DNA of 28,603 nt from VRUE01 sp035266685 (GTDB lineage: Bacteria > Actinomycetota > Thermoleophilia > Solirubrobacterales > 70-9): positions 1 to 28,603 of the forward strand of contig DATFMX010000142.1 in NCBI GenBank assembly GCA_035266685.1. Reading direction: 5' to 3'. The translations under genes were made by a program, and so were the position numbers. The notes under the pieces are model-generated. The model ran no database searches and had not been told where the DNA came from. It saw only the letters and a program-made list of their open reading frames with translations. This document shows positions 20,426-28,030 of the stretch, piece by piece (position 1 is the stretch's first letter; the number at the start of each line of letters is the position of its first letter).

Positions 20426-21946
20426 GTGAGCGAGTTCGAGCAGGCACTGGAGGCGGCGCTCTCCGGCGGGCCGCAGCGCCACCACGAGAAGACCGCCGAG
20501 CAGGGCAAGCTGCCGGTGCGCGAGCGCGTCGCGCGGCTGGTCGACGAGGGCTCCTTCGCCGAGGAGGCGCTGCTCGCCAACTGGAACGAGGACGGGCTGG
20601 GGGCCGACGGCGTGGTGACCGGGCTCGCCACGATCGACGGCCGCCGCGTCGCCCTGATGGCCAACGACCCGACCGTCAAGGCGGGCTCCTGGGGGCCGAA
20701 GACGGTGGAGAAGATCCTCCGCATCCAGGAGCGGGCGCTCAGCCTGCAGATCCCACTCGTCTACCTGGTCGACTCGGCCGGCGCGCGGATCACCGACCAG
20801 GTGCAGATGTTCCCCGGCCGCCGCGGCGCCGGGCGGATCTTCCACAACGAGGTGCGGCTCTCGGGCCAGGTGCCGCAGGTCTGCCTGCTGTTCGGGCCGA
20901 GCGCCGCCGGCGGCGCCTACATCCCCGCCTTCTGCGACGTCGTGATCATGCGCGAGGGCAACGCCTCGATGTACCTGGGCTCGCCGCGGATGGCCGAGAT
21001 GGTGATCGGCGAGAAGGTGACGCTGGAGGAGATGGGCGGGGCGAAGATGCACACCGGCGTCTCCGGCTGCGGCCACTTCCTGGTCAAGAGCGACGCGGAG
21101 GCGATCGACCTCGCGCGGCGCTACCTCTCCTTCATGCCCGGAAACTGGCGCGAGCGCCCGCCCGCCGCGGAGCCCGCCGCTCCCGCCTCGGACGCGGCGA
21201 TCGCCGAGCTCGTCCCGGCCGACGAGAACCGGCCCTTCGACATGCGCGAGGTGCTCGACGCGCTGCTCGACGCCGGGGGGTTGCTCGAGGTGCATAAGCG
21301 CTGGGCGAAAGAGCTGATCGTCGGCTACGCGCGGCTCGACGGCCAGGTGGTCGGCGTCGTCGCCAACCAGCCGAAGCAGAAGGGGGGAGTGCTGTTCGTC
21401 GACTCGGCCGACAAGGCGGCGCGCTTCATCCAGACCTGCAACGCCTTCAACGTGCCGCTGCTCTTCCTCGCCGACGTCCCCGGCTTCATGATCGGCGCCG
21501 CGGTCGAGCGCCAGGGGATCATCCGCCACGGCGCGAAGATGATCAGCGCCGTCTCCGAAGCGACCGTGCCGAAGCTCAGCGTCATCGTCCGCAAGGCCTA
21601 CGGCGCCGGCCTCTACGCGATGGCGGGCCCGGCCTTCGAGCCCGACTGCTGCATCGCCCTGCCCAGCGCCTCGATCGCCGTGATGGGGCCGGAGGCGGCG
21701 ATCAACGCGGTCTTCTTCAACCAGATCCAGAAGATCGACGACGAGGCCGAGCGGGCCGAGTTCGTCGCCCGCAAACGCGACGAGTACGCGGCCGACATCG
21801 ACATCCTCCACCTCGCCTCCGAGCTGGTCGTCGACGCGGTCGTCCAGCCCGAGGACCTGCGCGCCGAGCTGATCCGCCGCTTCGCGATGGCGACCAGCAA
21901 GGACCGCCGCTTCGCCGAACGGCGCAACCCGGTGACGCCGGCCTAG
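20426..21946 (+). CDS. Acyl-CoA carboxylase carboxyltransferase (beta) subunit
   Basis: Transfers CO2 from biotin to an acyl-CoA; PF01039-type carboxyltransferase of 506 residues with both crotonase-like halves. The N-half has YLVDSAGARITDQVQMFPGR and LFGPSAAGGAYIPAFCDVVIM. The C-half has FLADVPGFMIGAAVERQGII, RKAYGAGLYAMAG and SIAVMGPEAAINAVFFNQ. Its position behind HMG-CoA lyase suggests 3-methylcrotonyl-CoA or another branched acyl-CoA as substrate; propionyl-CoA is the main alternative. The biotin carboxylase/biotin carrier subunit is not in the window. GTG 20426 is chosen from the TAGGCT spacing; the frame extends much further upstream but through mvaB. Confidence 0.9.
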   Translation: MSEFEQALEAALSGGPQRHHEKTAEQGKLPVRERVARLVDEGSFAEEALLANWNEDGLGADGVVTGLATIDGRRVALMANDPTVKAGSWGPKTVEKILRIQERALSLQIPLVYLVDSAGARITDQVQMFPGRRGAGRIFHNEVRLSGQVPQVCLLFGPSAAGGAYIPAFCDVVIMREGNASMYLGSPRMAEMVIGEKVTLEEMGGAKMHTGVSGCGHFLVKSDAEAIDLARRYLSFMPGNWRERPPAAEPAAPASDAAIAELVPADENRPFDMREVLDALLDAGGLLEVHKRWAKELIVGYARLDGQVVGVVANQPKQKGGVLFVDSADKAARFIQTCNAFNVPLLFLADVPGFMIGAAVERQGIIRHGAKMISAVSEATVPKLSVIVRKAYGAGLYAMAGPAFEPDCCIALPSASIAVMGPEAAINAVFFNQIQKIDDEAERAEFVARKRDEYAADIDILHLASELVVDAVVQPEDLRAELIRRFAMATSKDRRFAERRNPVTPA

Positions 21947-21950
21947 AACG

Positions 21951-22676
21951 ATGACGGGCCCCGCGGCGATCGTCGTCGATGGGCTGCGGGTGAAGCGCGG
22001 CGGACGGGCGGTCCTGCACGACCTCTCGTTCGCGGTGGCGAGTGGCTCGGTGACCGGGCTGCTCGGCCCCAGCGGCTGCGGCAAGACGACCCTGATGCGG
22101 GCGATCGTCGGCGTGCAGATCGTCGAGTCGGGCCGGGTCGAGGTGCTGGGCGCGCCCGCCGGCTCGCCGCCGCTGCGCGCCCGCGTCGGCTACGTGACCC
22201 AGGCGCCCTCGGTCTACGGCGATCTCAGCGTGCGCGAGAACCTGCGCTACTTCGCCCGCGTGCTCGGCGCTCCGCAGGAGCGGATCGCCCGGGTGCTCGA
22301 CACGGTCGCGCTCGGCGGCCAGGCCGATCGGGTCGTCTCCAGTCTCTCGGGCGGGCAGATGGCGCGGGTCTCGCTGGCGACGGCGCTGCTCGGCGAGCCC
22401 GAGCTGCTGGTGCTCGACGAGCCGACCGTCGGCCTCGACCCGGTGCTGCGGCGCGATCTGTGGGCGACCTTTCGCGAGCTCGCCGGCGCCGGCACGACGC
22501 TGCTCGTCTCCAGCCACGTGATGGAGGAGGCCGAGCACTGCGACGAGCTGCTGCTGATGCGCGCGGGCGAGCTGCTCGCCGCCGAGTCGCCGGGCGAGCT
22601 GCGGGCGCGCACCGGGTGCGAGCGGCTGGACGAGGCGTTCCTGGCGCTGATCGAGCAGCGGGGACCGGCCCGGTGA
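21951..22676 (+). CDS. ABC-2 type transporter ATP-binding protein
   Basis: A 241-residue ATPase that powers an exporter. Walker A is GPSGCGKTT (residues 39-47), followed by the Q-loop region VGYVTQAPSVYGDLSVREN, the signature LSGGQMARVSLATALL and Walker B LLVLDEPTVGLDPV. The H-loop is in LLVSSHVMEEAEHC. This arrangement is typical of DrrA/NodI-like ATPases of drug or lipid exporters. It starts 4 nt after the carboxylase stop and overlaps the permease by 4 nt (GTGA), so the pair forms one transporter. Substrate unknown. Confidence 0.93.
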   Translation: MTGPAAIVVDGLRVKRGGRAVLHDLSFAVASGSVTGLLGPSGCGKTTLMRAIVGVQIVESGRVEVLGAPAGSPPLRARVGYVTQAPSVYGDLSVRENLRYFARVLGAPQERIARVLDTVALGGQADRVVSSLSGGQMARVSLATALLGEPELLVLDEPTVGLDPVLRRDLWATFRELAGAGTTLLVSSHVMEEAEHCDELLLMRAGELLAAESPGELRARTGCERLDEAFLALIEQRGPAR

Positions 22677-23410
22677 GCGCCCGCGTCACCTGGGCGACGG
22701 CGCTGCGGGTGCTGACGCAGCTGCGCCGCGACCCGCGCACGATCGCGCTGCTGCTCGCCGTGCCGCCGTTCCTGCTCGCCCTGCTCAAGGGCGCCTTCTA
22801 CAGCGACCCGAGGGCCTTCCAGCATGTCGGCGGGCCGCTCGTCGGGCTCTTCCCGTTCAGCACGATGTTCGTCGTCACCTCGATCACGATGCTGCGTGAG
22901 CGGACCACGGGGACGCTGGAGCGGCTGATGTCGTTGCCGCTGGCGAAGCTCGACCTGCTGTTCGGCTACGGGATCGCGTTCGCCGTCGTCGCGGTGGCGC
23001 AGGCCTGCGTGACCGGCGCCGTCGCCTTCGGCCTGCTCGGCCTCGAGGTCGCCGGCTCGACCGCCGCGGTGGTCGCCCTGGCGGTCGGCAACGCGCTGCT
23101 CGGCATGTCGCTCGGCCTCTTCGTCAGCGCCTTCGCCCGCACCGAGTTCCAGGCCGTCCAGTTCATGCCGGCGATCGTCTTCCCGCAGCTGCTGCTCTGC
23201 GGCCTCTTCGTCGCCCGCGACCAGATGATCGGCATCCTTCAGATCGTCAGCGACACGATGCCGCTGACCTACGCCTACGAGGCGCTCGACAGCGTCGCCA
23301 CGGAGGGCTCGCTCGGCTCGCGCGGGGCGCTCGACGTCACCGTGATCGCCGGCGCGACGCTGCTCCTGCTGGCGCTCGGCGCGCTCACCCTGCGGCGGCG
23401 GACCGCATAG
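22673..23410 (+). CDS. ABC-2 type transporter permease
   Basis: A 245-residue membrane subunit with about six hydrophobic segments: IALLLAVPPFLLALLKGAF, LVGLFPFSTMFVVTSI, GIAFAVVAVAQACVTGAVAF, VVALAVGNALLGMSLGLFV, MPAIVFPQLLLCGLFVA and a C-terminal TLLLLALGALTL. RERTTGTLERLMSLPL is the conserved cytosolic coupling motif of DrrB/NodJ-type permeases, and MPLTYAYEAL is typical near the end. The start GTG 22673 overlaps the ATPase stop. It forms the exporter with the preceding ATPase; a drug, lipid or polysaccharide substrate is possible. Confidence 0.9.
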   Translation: MSARVTWATALRVLTQLRRDPRTIALLLAVPPFLLALLKGAFYSDPRAFQHVGGPLVGLFPFSTMFVVTSITMLRERTTGTLERLMSLPLAKLDLLFGYGIAFAVVAVAQACVTGAVAFGLLGLEVAGSTAAVVALAVGNALLGMSLGLFVSAFARTEFQAVQFMPAIVFPQLLLCGLFVARDQMIGILQIVSDTMPLTYAYEALDSVATEGSLGSRGALDVTVIAGATLLLLALGALTLRRRTA

Positions 23411-23439
23411 GCGGTCGCCTTTCTCGCCGGCTGCCCGGA

Positions 23440-23451
23440 AAAGGCGCCTTT
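23440..23451. promoter_or_regulatory. 12-bp perfect palindrome overlapping the PAP2 -10 box
   Basis: AAAGGCGCCTTT is self-complementary and shares its last base with the TAGGCT box at 23451-23456. This is the usual place for a repressor site. Confidence 0.35.
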
Positions 23452-23456
23452 AGGCT
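23451..23456 (+). promoter_or_regulatory. -10 box of the PAP2 gene
   Basis: TAGGCT lies 19 nt before ATG 23476. A GGTGAG ribosome-site-like sequence precedes the start, so this mRNA has a short leader. Confidence 0.4.
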
Positions 23457-23475
23457 GCGTCGTTACGTTGGTGAG

Positions 23476-24138
23476 ATGCCGGGGAACGTCAAGCTGCCGT
23501 TGGCGGCCTGCTTCGCCTGTGCGGTGGGCCTGGGCCTGCTTGCGTTGCTCGCGATCGGAGTCGAGGCGGGTCGCCATCTCGATGTGCGCCTGTTCGCGCA
23601 CCTGGTCGAAGACCCGCGCTCCGAAGGAGGCGGGCTGCCCGACCTGATCGCCTCGATCGCCGATCCGCTGCCGACGCTCGGGCTGCTTGCCGGCGCCTGT
23701 TCGATCGCGCTGCTGCGCCGGCGGCCGTCGGACGCGCTGGCTGCCGTCCTCGTGGTGGCCGGCGCCAGCGTCACCACCGAGCTGCTGAAGTTCGTCCTCG
23801 CGCACCCGCGGGTGAAGACGGCGATCGGCGCCGACCCGTTCGAGCCGAGCACCTTTCCCAGCGGCCACACGACCGCGGCGGCGTCGATCGCTATCGCCTA
23901 TGCCTTCGCCGCGCCGGATCGGCTGCGCGGCACGGTCGCCGCGGCCGGGGCGCTGTTCACGCTCGCGGTCGGCGCCTCGGTGGTCGTGATCGGGTGGCAT
24001 TACCCGAGCGACGTGCTCGGCGGGCTCCTGGTCGCCTGCGGCTGGGGCTGCGCCGTGCTGGCGCTGATGCGCGTGCTGGCGGCTCGCGGGGAGCGCCGCT
24101 CGGGTTTCAGGTTTCGAGATCCGCTGCCATCGCGCTGA
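23476..24138 (+). CDS. PAP2-family membrane phosphatase
   Basis: An integral membrane protein of 220 residues with five or six helices, related to phosphatidic-acid or undecaprenyl-pyrophosphate phosphatases. The acid-phosphatase motifs are present but altered. Motif 1 is K105-x6-R112-V (Val for the usual Pro). Motif 2, FPSGHTT, is intact with His131. Motif 3 is S168-V-x5-H175-YPSD179, with Val169 where the phosphate-binding Arg normally sits. Both catalytic His and the Asp are retained. Activity is therefore plausible but its efficiency uncertain. The last 32 nt overlap the end of the convergent acetoacetyl-CoA synthetase gene. Confidence 0.85.
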   Translation: MPGNVKLPLAACFACAVGLGLLALLAIGVEAGRHLDVRLFAHLVEDPRSEGGGLPDLIASIADPLPTLGLLAGACSIALLRRRPSDALAAVLVVAGASVTTELLKFVLAHPRVKTAIGADPFEPSTFPSGHTTAAASIAIAYAFAAPDRLRGTVAAAGALFTLAVGASVVVIGWHYPSDVLGGLLVACGWGCAVLALMRVLAARGERRSGFRFRDPLPSR

Positions 24139-26086
24139 ACCAGTCGAGCGCCGCCGGGTTGGCGAGCGAGTCGCGGCTCGCGGCCTGCGCGGCCGGGGTG
24201 CCCATGAGAATCCGCTTGACCGGCACCTCGAGCGCCTTGCCGCTGAGCGTCCGCGGCACCTCGGTGATCGCGTAGACCTCGTCGGGGATGTGGCGGGGGG
24301 AGCACTGCGCGCGCACCCGGCGGGCGATCTCGCGCCGCAGCTCGTCATCCAGCTCGGCGCCCTCGCGGAGGACGACGAAGAGCGGCATCCAGCCCTCGGT
24401 GCCGGGGCGCGGGATGTCGACGACGAGCGCGTCGACGATCGCGTCGACGCCGAGCACCGCGCGGTAGATCTCGCTGGTGCCCATGCGCACGCCGGAGCGG
24501 TTGATCGTCGAGTCCGAGCGGCCGTAGATCACCGCGGTGCCGCGCGAGGTGATTTCGATCCAGTCGCCGTGGCGCCAGACGCCGGGGAAGAAGTCGAAGT
24601 AGCTGGCGCGGTAGCGGCTGCCGTCCTCGTCGCCCCAGAAGTAGAGCGGCATCGAGGGCATCGGCTCGGTGACGACCAGCTCGCCGACTTCGTCGATCAC
24701 CGCGTTGCCGCCCTCGTCCCAGGCCTCGACCGCGGCGCCCAGCGCCCGCGCCTGCAGCTCGCCGCGGTAGACCGGCAGCAGTGGCGTGCCGCCGACGAAG
24801 GCGGTGCAGAGGTCGGTGCCGCCGCTGGTCGAGAAGAGCCAGGTGTCGGCGCCGAGCTGCTCGTAGATCCAGTCGAAGCCCTCGGGGGAGAGGGGGGAGC
24901 CGGTCGAGCCGACCGCGCCGAGGCGCGAGAGGTCGCGACCCGCGCCGGGCTCGACGCCGGCCTTCATGCAGGCGGCGATGTAGGAGGCGCTGGTGCCGAA
25001 CATGGTCACGCCGGCGCGCGCGGCGAGCTCCCAGAGGACGCTCATGTCCGGGTGGCCCGGGTTGCCGTCGTAGAGGACGATCGCGGCGCGGGTCAGCAGC
25101 CCGGAGACGAGGAAGTTCCACATCATCCAGCCGGTCGTCGTGAACCAGAAGAGGCGGTCGCCGGGGTGCGCGTCGACATGCAGGTGGAGCTTCTTCAGGT
25201 GCTCGAGCAGGATGCCGCCGTGGCCCTGGACGATCGCCTTCGGCAGGCCGGTCGTGCCGGAGGAGTAGAGGACCCAGAGCGGCTGGTCGAAGGGGACGCG
25301 CTCGAAGGCGAGCTCGGCGCCCGCGCCGGCGGCGAGCAGCTCGTCCCAGCGCGTCGCGTCGCGCAGCGTGGAGAGGTCGGGGTCGCTGTCGAGGTAGGGG
25401 AGGACGACGGTTCCGACGAGGCTCGGCATCGCCGCCTGCAGCTCGGCGAGCGTCTCGCGGCGGTCGAAGTCCTTGCCGCCGTAGCGGTAGCCGTCGATCG
25501 CGAAGAGCACCTTGGGCTCGATCTGGGCGAAGCGGTCGATCACGCTCGCCGGGCCGAAGTCGGGCGAGCAGCTCGACCAGACGGCGCCGATCGAGGCCGT
25601 GGCGAGGAAGGCGACGATCGCCTCGGGGATGTTCGGCAGGTAGGCGACGACGCGGTCGCCGCGCTCGACCCCGAGCCCGCGCAGCCCGGCGGCGAGCGCG
25701 GCGACCTGGGCGCGCAGCTCGCCCCAGCTCAACTCGCTCAGGTCGCGCAGCTCGGAGGCGTGGAGGATCGCCGGCTCGGCGTCGTCCTTGCCGGCGAAGG
25801 CGTGCTCGGCGTAGTTGAGCCGCGTGCCGGCGAACCACTCGGCGCCGGGCATCTCGCGGCTGGAGAGGACGCGGTCGTAGCCGCCGTCGGCCCGCACCTC
25901 GAAGAAGTCCCAGATCGAGGACCAGAAGCCCTCGAGGTCTGTGACCGACCAGCGCCAGAGGTCGTCGTAGCCGTCGAGCTCGAGGCCGCGCTCGGCGGCG
26001 AGCCAGCGCATGTACTCGGTCATCCGCGCGCGTTCGACCAGCTCGGCCGGCGGCTCCCAGAGCTTCTCCGGCTCGGCCCCGCTCAC
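24107..26086 (-). CDS. Acetoacetyl-CoA synthetase (acetoacetate--CoA ligase)
   Basis: Activates acetoacetate to acetoacetyl-CoA with ATP. The 659-residue ANL-superfamily ligase has the N-terminal cap with WSVTDLEGFWSSIWDFF and WFAGTRLNYAEHAF. The phosphate loop is YSSGTTGLPKAIVQGHGG. It also shows FTTTGWMMWNFLVSGL, FGTSASYIAACMKAGV, STGSPLSPEGF, the SGGTDLCTAF loop, and the C-terminal hinge with RTLSGKALEVPVKRIL holding the catalytic Lys. These features favour acetoacetyl-CoA over acetyl-CoA synthetase. GTG 26086 overlaps the stop of the upstream MBL gene (GTGA), so the two are coupled. With mvaB on the other strand it would recover the acetoacetate released by HMG-CoA lyase. Confidence 0.92.
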   Translation of the reverse strand: MSGAEPEKLWEPPAELVERARMTEYMRWLAAERGLELDGYDDLWRWSVTDLEGFWSSIWDFFEVRADGGYDRVLSSREMPGAEWFAGTRLNYAEHAFAGKDDAEPAILHASELRDLSELSWGELRAQVAALAAGLRGLGVERGDRVVAYLPNIPEAIVAFLATASIGAVWSSCSPDFGPASVIDRFAQIEPKVLFAIDGYRYGGKDFDRRETLAELQAAMPSLVGTVVLPYLDSDPDLSTLRDATRWDELLAAGAGAELAFERVPFDQPLWVLYSSGTTGLPKAIVQGHGGILLEHLKKLHLHVDAHPGDRLFWFTTTGWMMWNFLVSGLLTRAAIVLYDGNPGHPDMSVLWELAARAGVTMFGTSASYIAACMKAGVEPGAGRDLSRLGAVGSTGSPLSPEGFDWIYEQLGADTWLFSTSGGTDLCTAFVGGTPLLPVYRGELQARALGAAVEAWDEGGNAVIDEVGELVVTEPMPSMPLYFWGDEDGSRYRASYFDFFPGVWRHGDWIEITSRGTAVIYGRSDSTINRSGVRMGTSEIYRAVLGVDAIVDALVVDIPRPGTEGWMPLFVVLREGAELDDELRREIARRVRAQCSPRHIPDEVYAITEVPRTLSGKALEVPVKRILMGTPAAQAASRDSLANPAALDWFSAMAADLET

Positions 26087-26928
26087 TCGCTTGCGGACGC
26101 GGCGCCCGGCTTCGCCCGCTCGCGCTCGAGGTAGTGCGGGTCGTGGGAGCAGATCACGGTGACCTCGTCGCCGTGGCGGGCGGCGAGCTCGCGCAGGCGC
26201 TCGCGGTTGGCCTTCCGCGCCTTGTTGTCGGATGCGGTCAGGTTCTGGAAGAGCCGCAGCATCGGCGGGCAGCCGGGCGGCGTCCGCATCTCGGCGTGGT
26301 GCATGTAGGCGTCGCCGCAGTGCAGCAGCCAGCCCTCGGCGGAGCGGATCGCGACTCCGGTGTGGCCGCGGCTGTGGCCGATCAGCGGCACCAGCAGGAT
26401 CTCGGCGTCGATGCCGGGCAGGATGCGGACGCTCTCGAAGCCGTGCCAATCGTCGCCGCCGGCGTCGTGGGTGACCCACTTCGGGTCGTGCTTCCAGTGG
26501 GTTCCGTCGATGTAGCGCAGGCGGTCCGAGAGCGCGGGGTGGAGGGCGGCCTCGAGCTCGGCGGACAGCAGGTGGACCTCGGCATCGGGGAAGTCCGGCA
26601 GGCCGCCGGAGTGGTCGAGGTCGAGGTGCGTGGTGACGATCTGCCGCACATCCCCGGCTCCGAAGCCGAGCGCCTCGAGCTGGCGCAGCGCCGTCGTCTG
26701 CTCGCGCGGCTGCGGGTTCATCGTCAGGCGGAAGGCGCCGCCGAGCTGGCGCGGATTGCGCGCGTCCTCGATCCCGAACCCGGTGTCGACCAGGACCAGC
26801 CCGTCGCCGGTCTCGATCGCCAGGCAGTGGCAGATCACATCGGCCGTCTCCAGCCAGCCACCCTCGCCGTTGACCAGCCGCCTCCCGTGAGGGCAGAACG
26901 ACCCGCAGTTGAGGTGATGCACCCTCAT
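26083..26928 (-). CDS. MBL-fold metallo-hydrolase, lactonase-like
   Basis: A 281-residue metallo-beta-lactamase-fold hydrolase. Metal-site elements are VTTHLDLDHSGGL (His101, Asp103, Asp105, His106), the later GHSRGHTGVAI, LHCGDAYM and SHDPHYLE. The first motif is HxDxDH instead of the usual HxHxDH, so one zinc ligand is replaced by Asp. The overall layout, with LVDTGFG early and the long insert before GHSRGH, resembles AiiA/AttM-type lactonases, but a lactone substrate is not proven. It is the first gene of an operon with acetoacetyl-CoA synthetase (4-nt overlap), hinting at a hydrolysis step that yields a 3-oxo acid. The start ATG 26928 follows a TAGACT box by 10 nt. Confidence 0.87.
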   Translation of the reverse strand: MRVHHLNCGSFCPHGRRLVNGEGGWLETADVICHCLAIETGDGLVLVDTGFGIEDARNPRQLGGAFRLTMNPQPREQTTALRQLEALGFGAGDVRQIVTTHLDLDHSGGLPDFPDAEVHLLSAELEAALHPALSDRLRYIDGTHWKHDPKWVTHDAGGDDWHGFESVRILPGIDAEILLVPLIGHSRGHTGVAIRSAEGWLLHCGDAYMHHAEMRTPPGCPPMLRLFQNLTASDNKARKANRERLRELAARHGDEVTVICSHDPHYLERERAKPGAASASE

Positions 26929-26938
26929 CCCGGCGCGG

Positions 26939-26944
26939 AGTCTA
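26939..26944 (-). promoter_or_regulatory. -10 box of the MBL-aacS operon
   Basis: TAGACT on the minus strand ends 10 nt before ATG 26928. The 26951-27008 inverted repeat lies directly upstream. Confidence 0.4.
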
Positions 26945-26950
26945 GTGCGG

Positions 26951-27008
26951 CGCCGAGTGCGTTCGCTCTTTGTCGGGCATAGGCCTACAAACAGCGAACG
27001 CGTCGGCG
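26951..27008. repeat. Long inverted repeat between the MBL operon and tRNA-Leu
   Basis: The inner arms are 15 nt (GCGTTCGCTCTTTGT at 26959-26973 against 26987-27001) with one mismatch. The pairing extends outward by CGCCGA/TCGGCG across a small bulge, giving about 21 pairs and a 13-nt loop. It sits between divergent transcription units and could be an operator or hairpin. Confidence 0.6.
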
Positions 27009-27025
27009 TCTATCGTTCATGCGGC

Positions 27026-27108
27026 GCCGGAGTGGTGGAACGGCAGACACGATTGATTCAAAATCAATTGCCCGAAAGGGCGTGTGGGTTCGACTCCCAC
27101 CTCCGGCA
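27026..27108 (+). tRNA. tRNA-Leu, anticodon CAA
   Basis: A cloverleaf can be drawn: acceptor GCCGGAG/CTCCGGC with discriminator A, anticodon stem ATTGA/TCAAT with loop TTCAAAA (CAA at 27059-27061), a long class II variable arm GCCC-GAAA-GGGC, and T arm GTGGG-TTCGACT-CCCAC. It reads UUG codons. CCA is not encoded. A weak TATCGT lies just upstream. Confidence 0.95.
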
Positions 27109-27159
27109 TCGAAGGCGCCTGTCGATCAGGCGGGCTGCGGCGCGTCGGCGCGGGGACGG

Positions 27160-27684
27160 CTAATTCGGAGCCAGCCGTCCGGGCGGGGCGCCGGCGCCGT
27201 AGTCCTCGCCGGAGCCGAGCGGGCGCTCCTCCTCGACATGCCAGTCCTGACTGAAGCCGTAGAAGCAGGCGACGGCGAGGACGATCTGGACCAGCAGCAG
27301 GATCACGACCAGCAGGCCGATCGCCGTGACCGGGATCAGCGCTTCGTCGAAGCCCGCCTTGTCGCGGGCGAACCAGCTGTTGGCGCCGACCGCGCAGAAG
27401 ATCGCCAGGATCGTCGAGAGCGAGGCGGCGACCGGCAGGATGCCGCGGCTCCAGCGCACCACCAGGTAGGAGAAGAACGCGTAGAGCAGGGCGAAGATCA
27501 GGCAGACGGCGCCCATCACGTTGCCGCCGTTGATCAGCGAGAAGCCGGTGATCGTGACGATGCCCGCGATCACCGCGGTTACGAGCATCAGGAAAGCGAT
27601 CACGAACTTGGTCGTGACCACCTCGGGCTTCTCCCGATTCGGGTGCCAGAGCTCGTATCCCGGCGTTACCTCTCCTACCGCCAC
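27160..27684 (-). CDS. Hypothetical four-helix membrane protein
   Basis: A 174-residue protein with four predicted membrane helices: FVIAFLMLVTAVIAGIVTI, VMGAVCLIFALLYAFFSYLV, ILPVAASLSTILAIFCAVGA and IPVTAIGLLVVILLLVQIVL. The hydrophilic N-terminus (about 25 residues) contains ELWHPNREKPEVV. The cytosolic C-terminal tail is rich in Glu, Gly and Pro (EEERPLGSGEDYGAG). No family is recognised. The start GTG 27684 is preferred because TATGAT ends 7 nt before it; ATG 27696, four codons upstream, is also in frame but overlaps that box. It is the only protein gene among three tRNAs. Confidence 0.7.
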   Translation of the reverse strand: MAVGEVTPGYELWHPNREKPEVVTTKFVIAFLMLVTAVIAGIVTITGFSLINGGNVMGAVCLIFALLYAFFSYLVVRWSRGILPVAASLSTILAIFCAVGANSWFARDKAGFDEALIPVTAIGLLVVILLLVQIVLAVACFYGFSQDWHVEEERPLGSGEDYGAGAPPGRLAPN

Positions 27685-27691
27685 GCCGACG

Positions 27692-27697
27692 ATCATA
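27692..27697 (-). promoter_or_regulatory. -10 box of the four-helix membrane protein
   Basis: TATGAT on the minus strand, one base from the TATAAT consensus, is followed by 7 nt and then GTG 27684. Confidence 0.5.
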
Positions 27698-27762
27698 GAA
27701 TCTAGAAGCGACGAAGCGGCATTGGCCGCGCGTTAAGCGAGAAGATTGGCTGGCCGCGCTTC

Positions 27763-27768
27763 TACAAT
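27763..27768 (+). promoter_or_regulatory. -10 box of tRNA-Leu(UAG)
   Basis: TACAAT ends 10 nt before the first base of the tRNA. A TTGGCT at 27746 is too close to be a standard -35. Confidence 0.5.
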
Positions 27769-27778
27769 TGGCGTCGGC

Positions 27779-27863
27779 GCGGGCGTGGTGAAACTGGAAA
27801 AACACGCCGGCTTTAGGTGCCGGTGCTCGAAAGAGCTTGGGGGTTCGAGTCCCTCCGCCCGCA
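27779..27863 (+). tRNA. tRNA-Leu, anticodon UAG
   Basis: Acceptor GCGGGCG/CGCCCGC with discriminator A, anticodon stem CCGGC/GCCGG with loop TTTAGGT (TAG in DNA), a long variable arm GCTC-GAAA-GAGC, and a T arm with TTCGAGT. It is a class II tRNA reading CUA/CUN codons. Confidence 0.95.
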
Positions 27864-27879
27864 TAGAATCTCTTCCCTT

Positions 27880-27953
27880 GGGGCAGTGGCCCAACTGGCT
27901 AAGGCACCGGTCTCCAAAACCGGCGATTCCAGGTTCGAGTCCTGGCTGCCCCG
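27880..27953 (+). tRNA. tRNA-Trp, anticodon CCA
   Basis: Acceptor GGGGCAG/CTGCCCC with discriminator G, anticodon stem CCGGT/ACCGG with loop CTCCAAA (CCA at 27914-27916), short variable loop, and T arm CCAGG-TTCGAGT-CCTGG. It follows tRNA-Leu(UAG) after 16 nt and may share its transcript. Confidence 0.95.
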
Positions 27954-27975
27954 CTCTCCGGATCTGGCTTGAGGA

Positions 27976-28008
27976 GCCGCAATCCCGCTTGACGAGCGGG
28001 TTTGCGGC
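27976..28008. terminator. Hairpin after tRNA-Trp
   Basis: 14-nt arms (GCCGCAATCCCGCT and near-complement, one mismatch) around a 5-nt loop lie 22 nt past the tRNA. There is no T-tract. Probable end of the tRNA transcript. Confidence 0.5.
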
Positions 28009-28030
28009 GGCTCGGCCTGGCCTCGGCCGG

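Noticed and set aside
24107..26479. Extended acetoacetyl-CoA synthetase frame up to 26479
   Set aside because: The extra N-terminus lies inside the MBL gene and is Arg/Pro-rich nonsense. GTG 26086 with its 4-nt overlap fits the family N-terminus.
26945..27163. 72-residue open frame over tRNA-Leu(CAA)
   Set aside because: It consists of the inverted repeat plus the tRNA gene read as protein.
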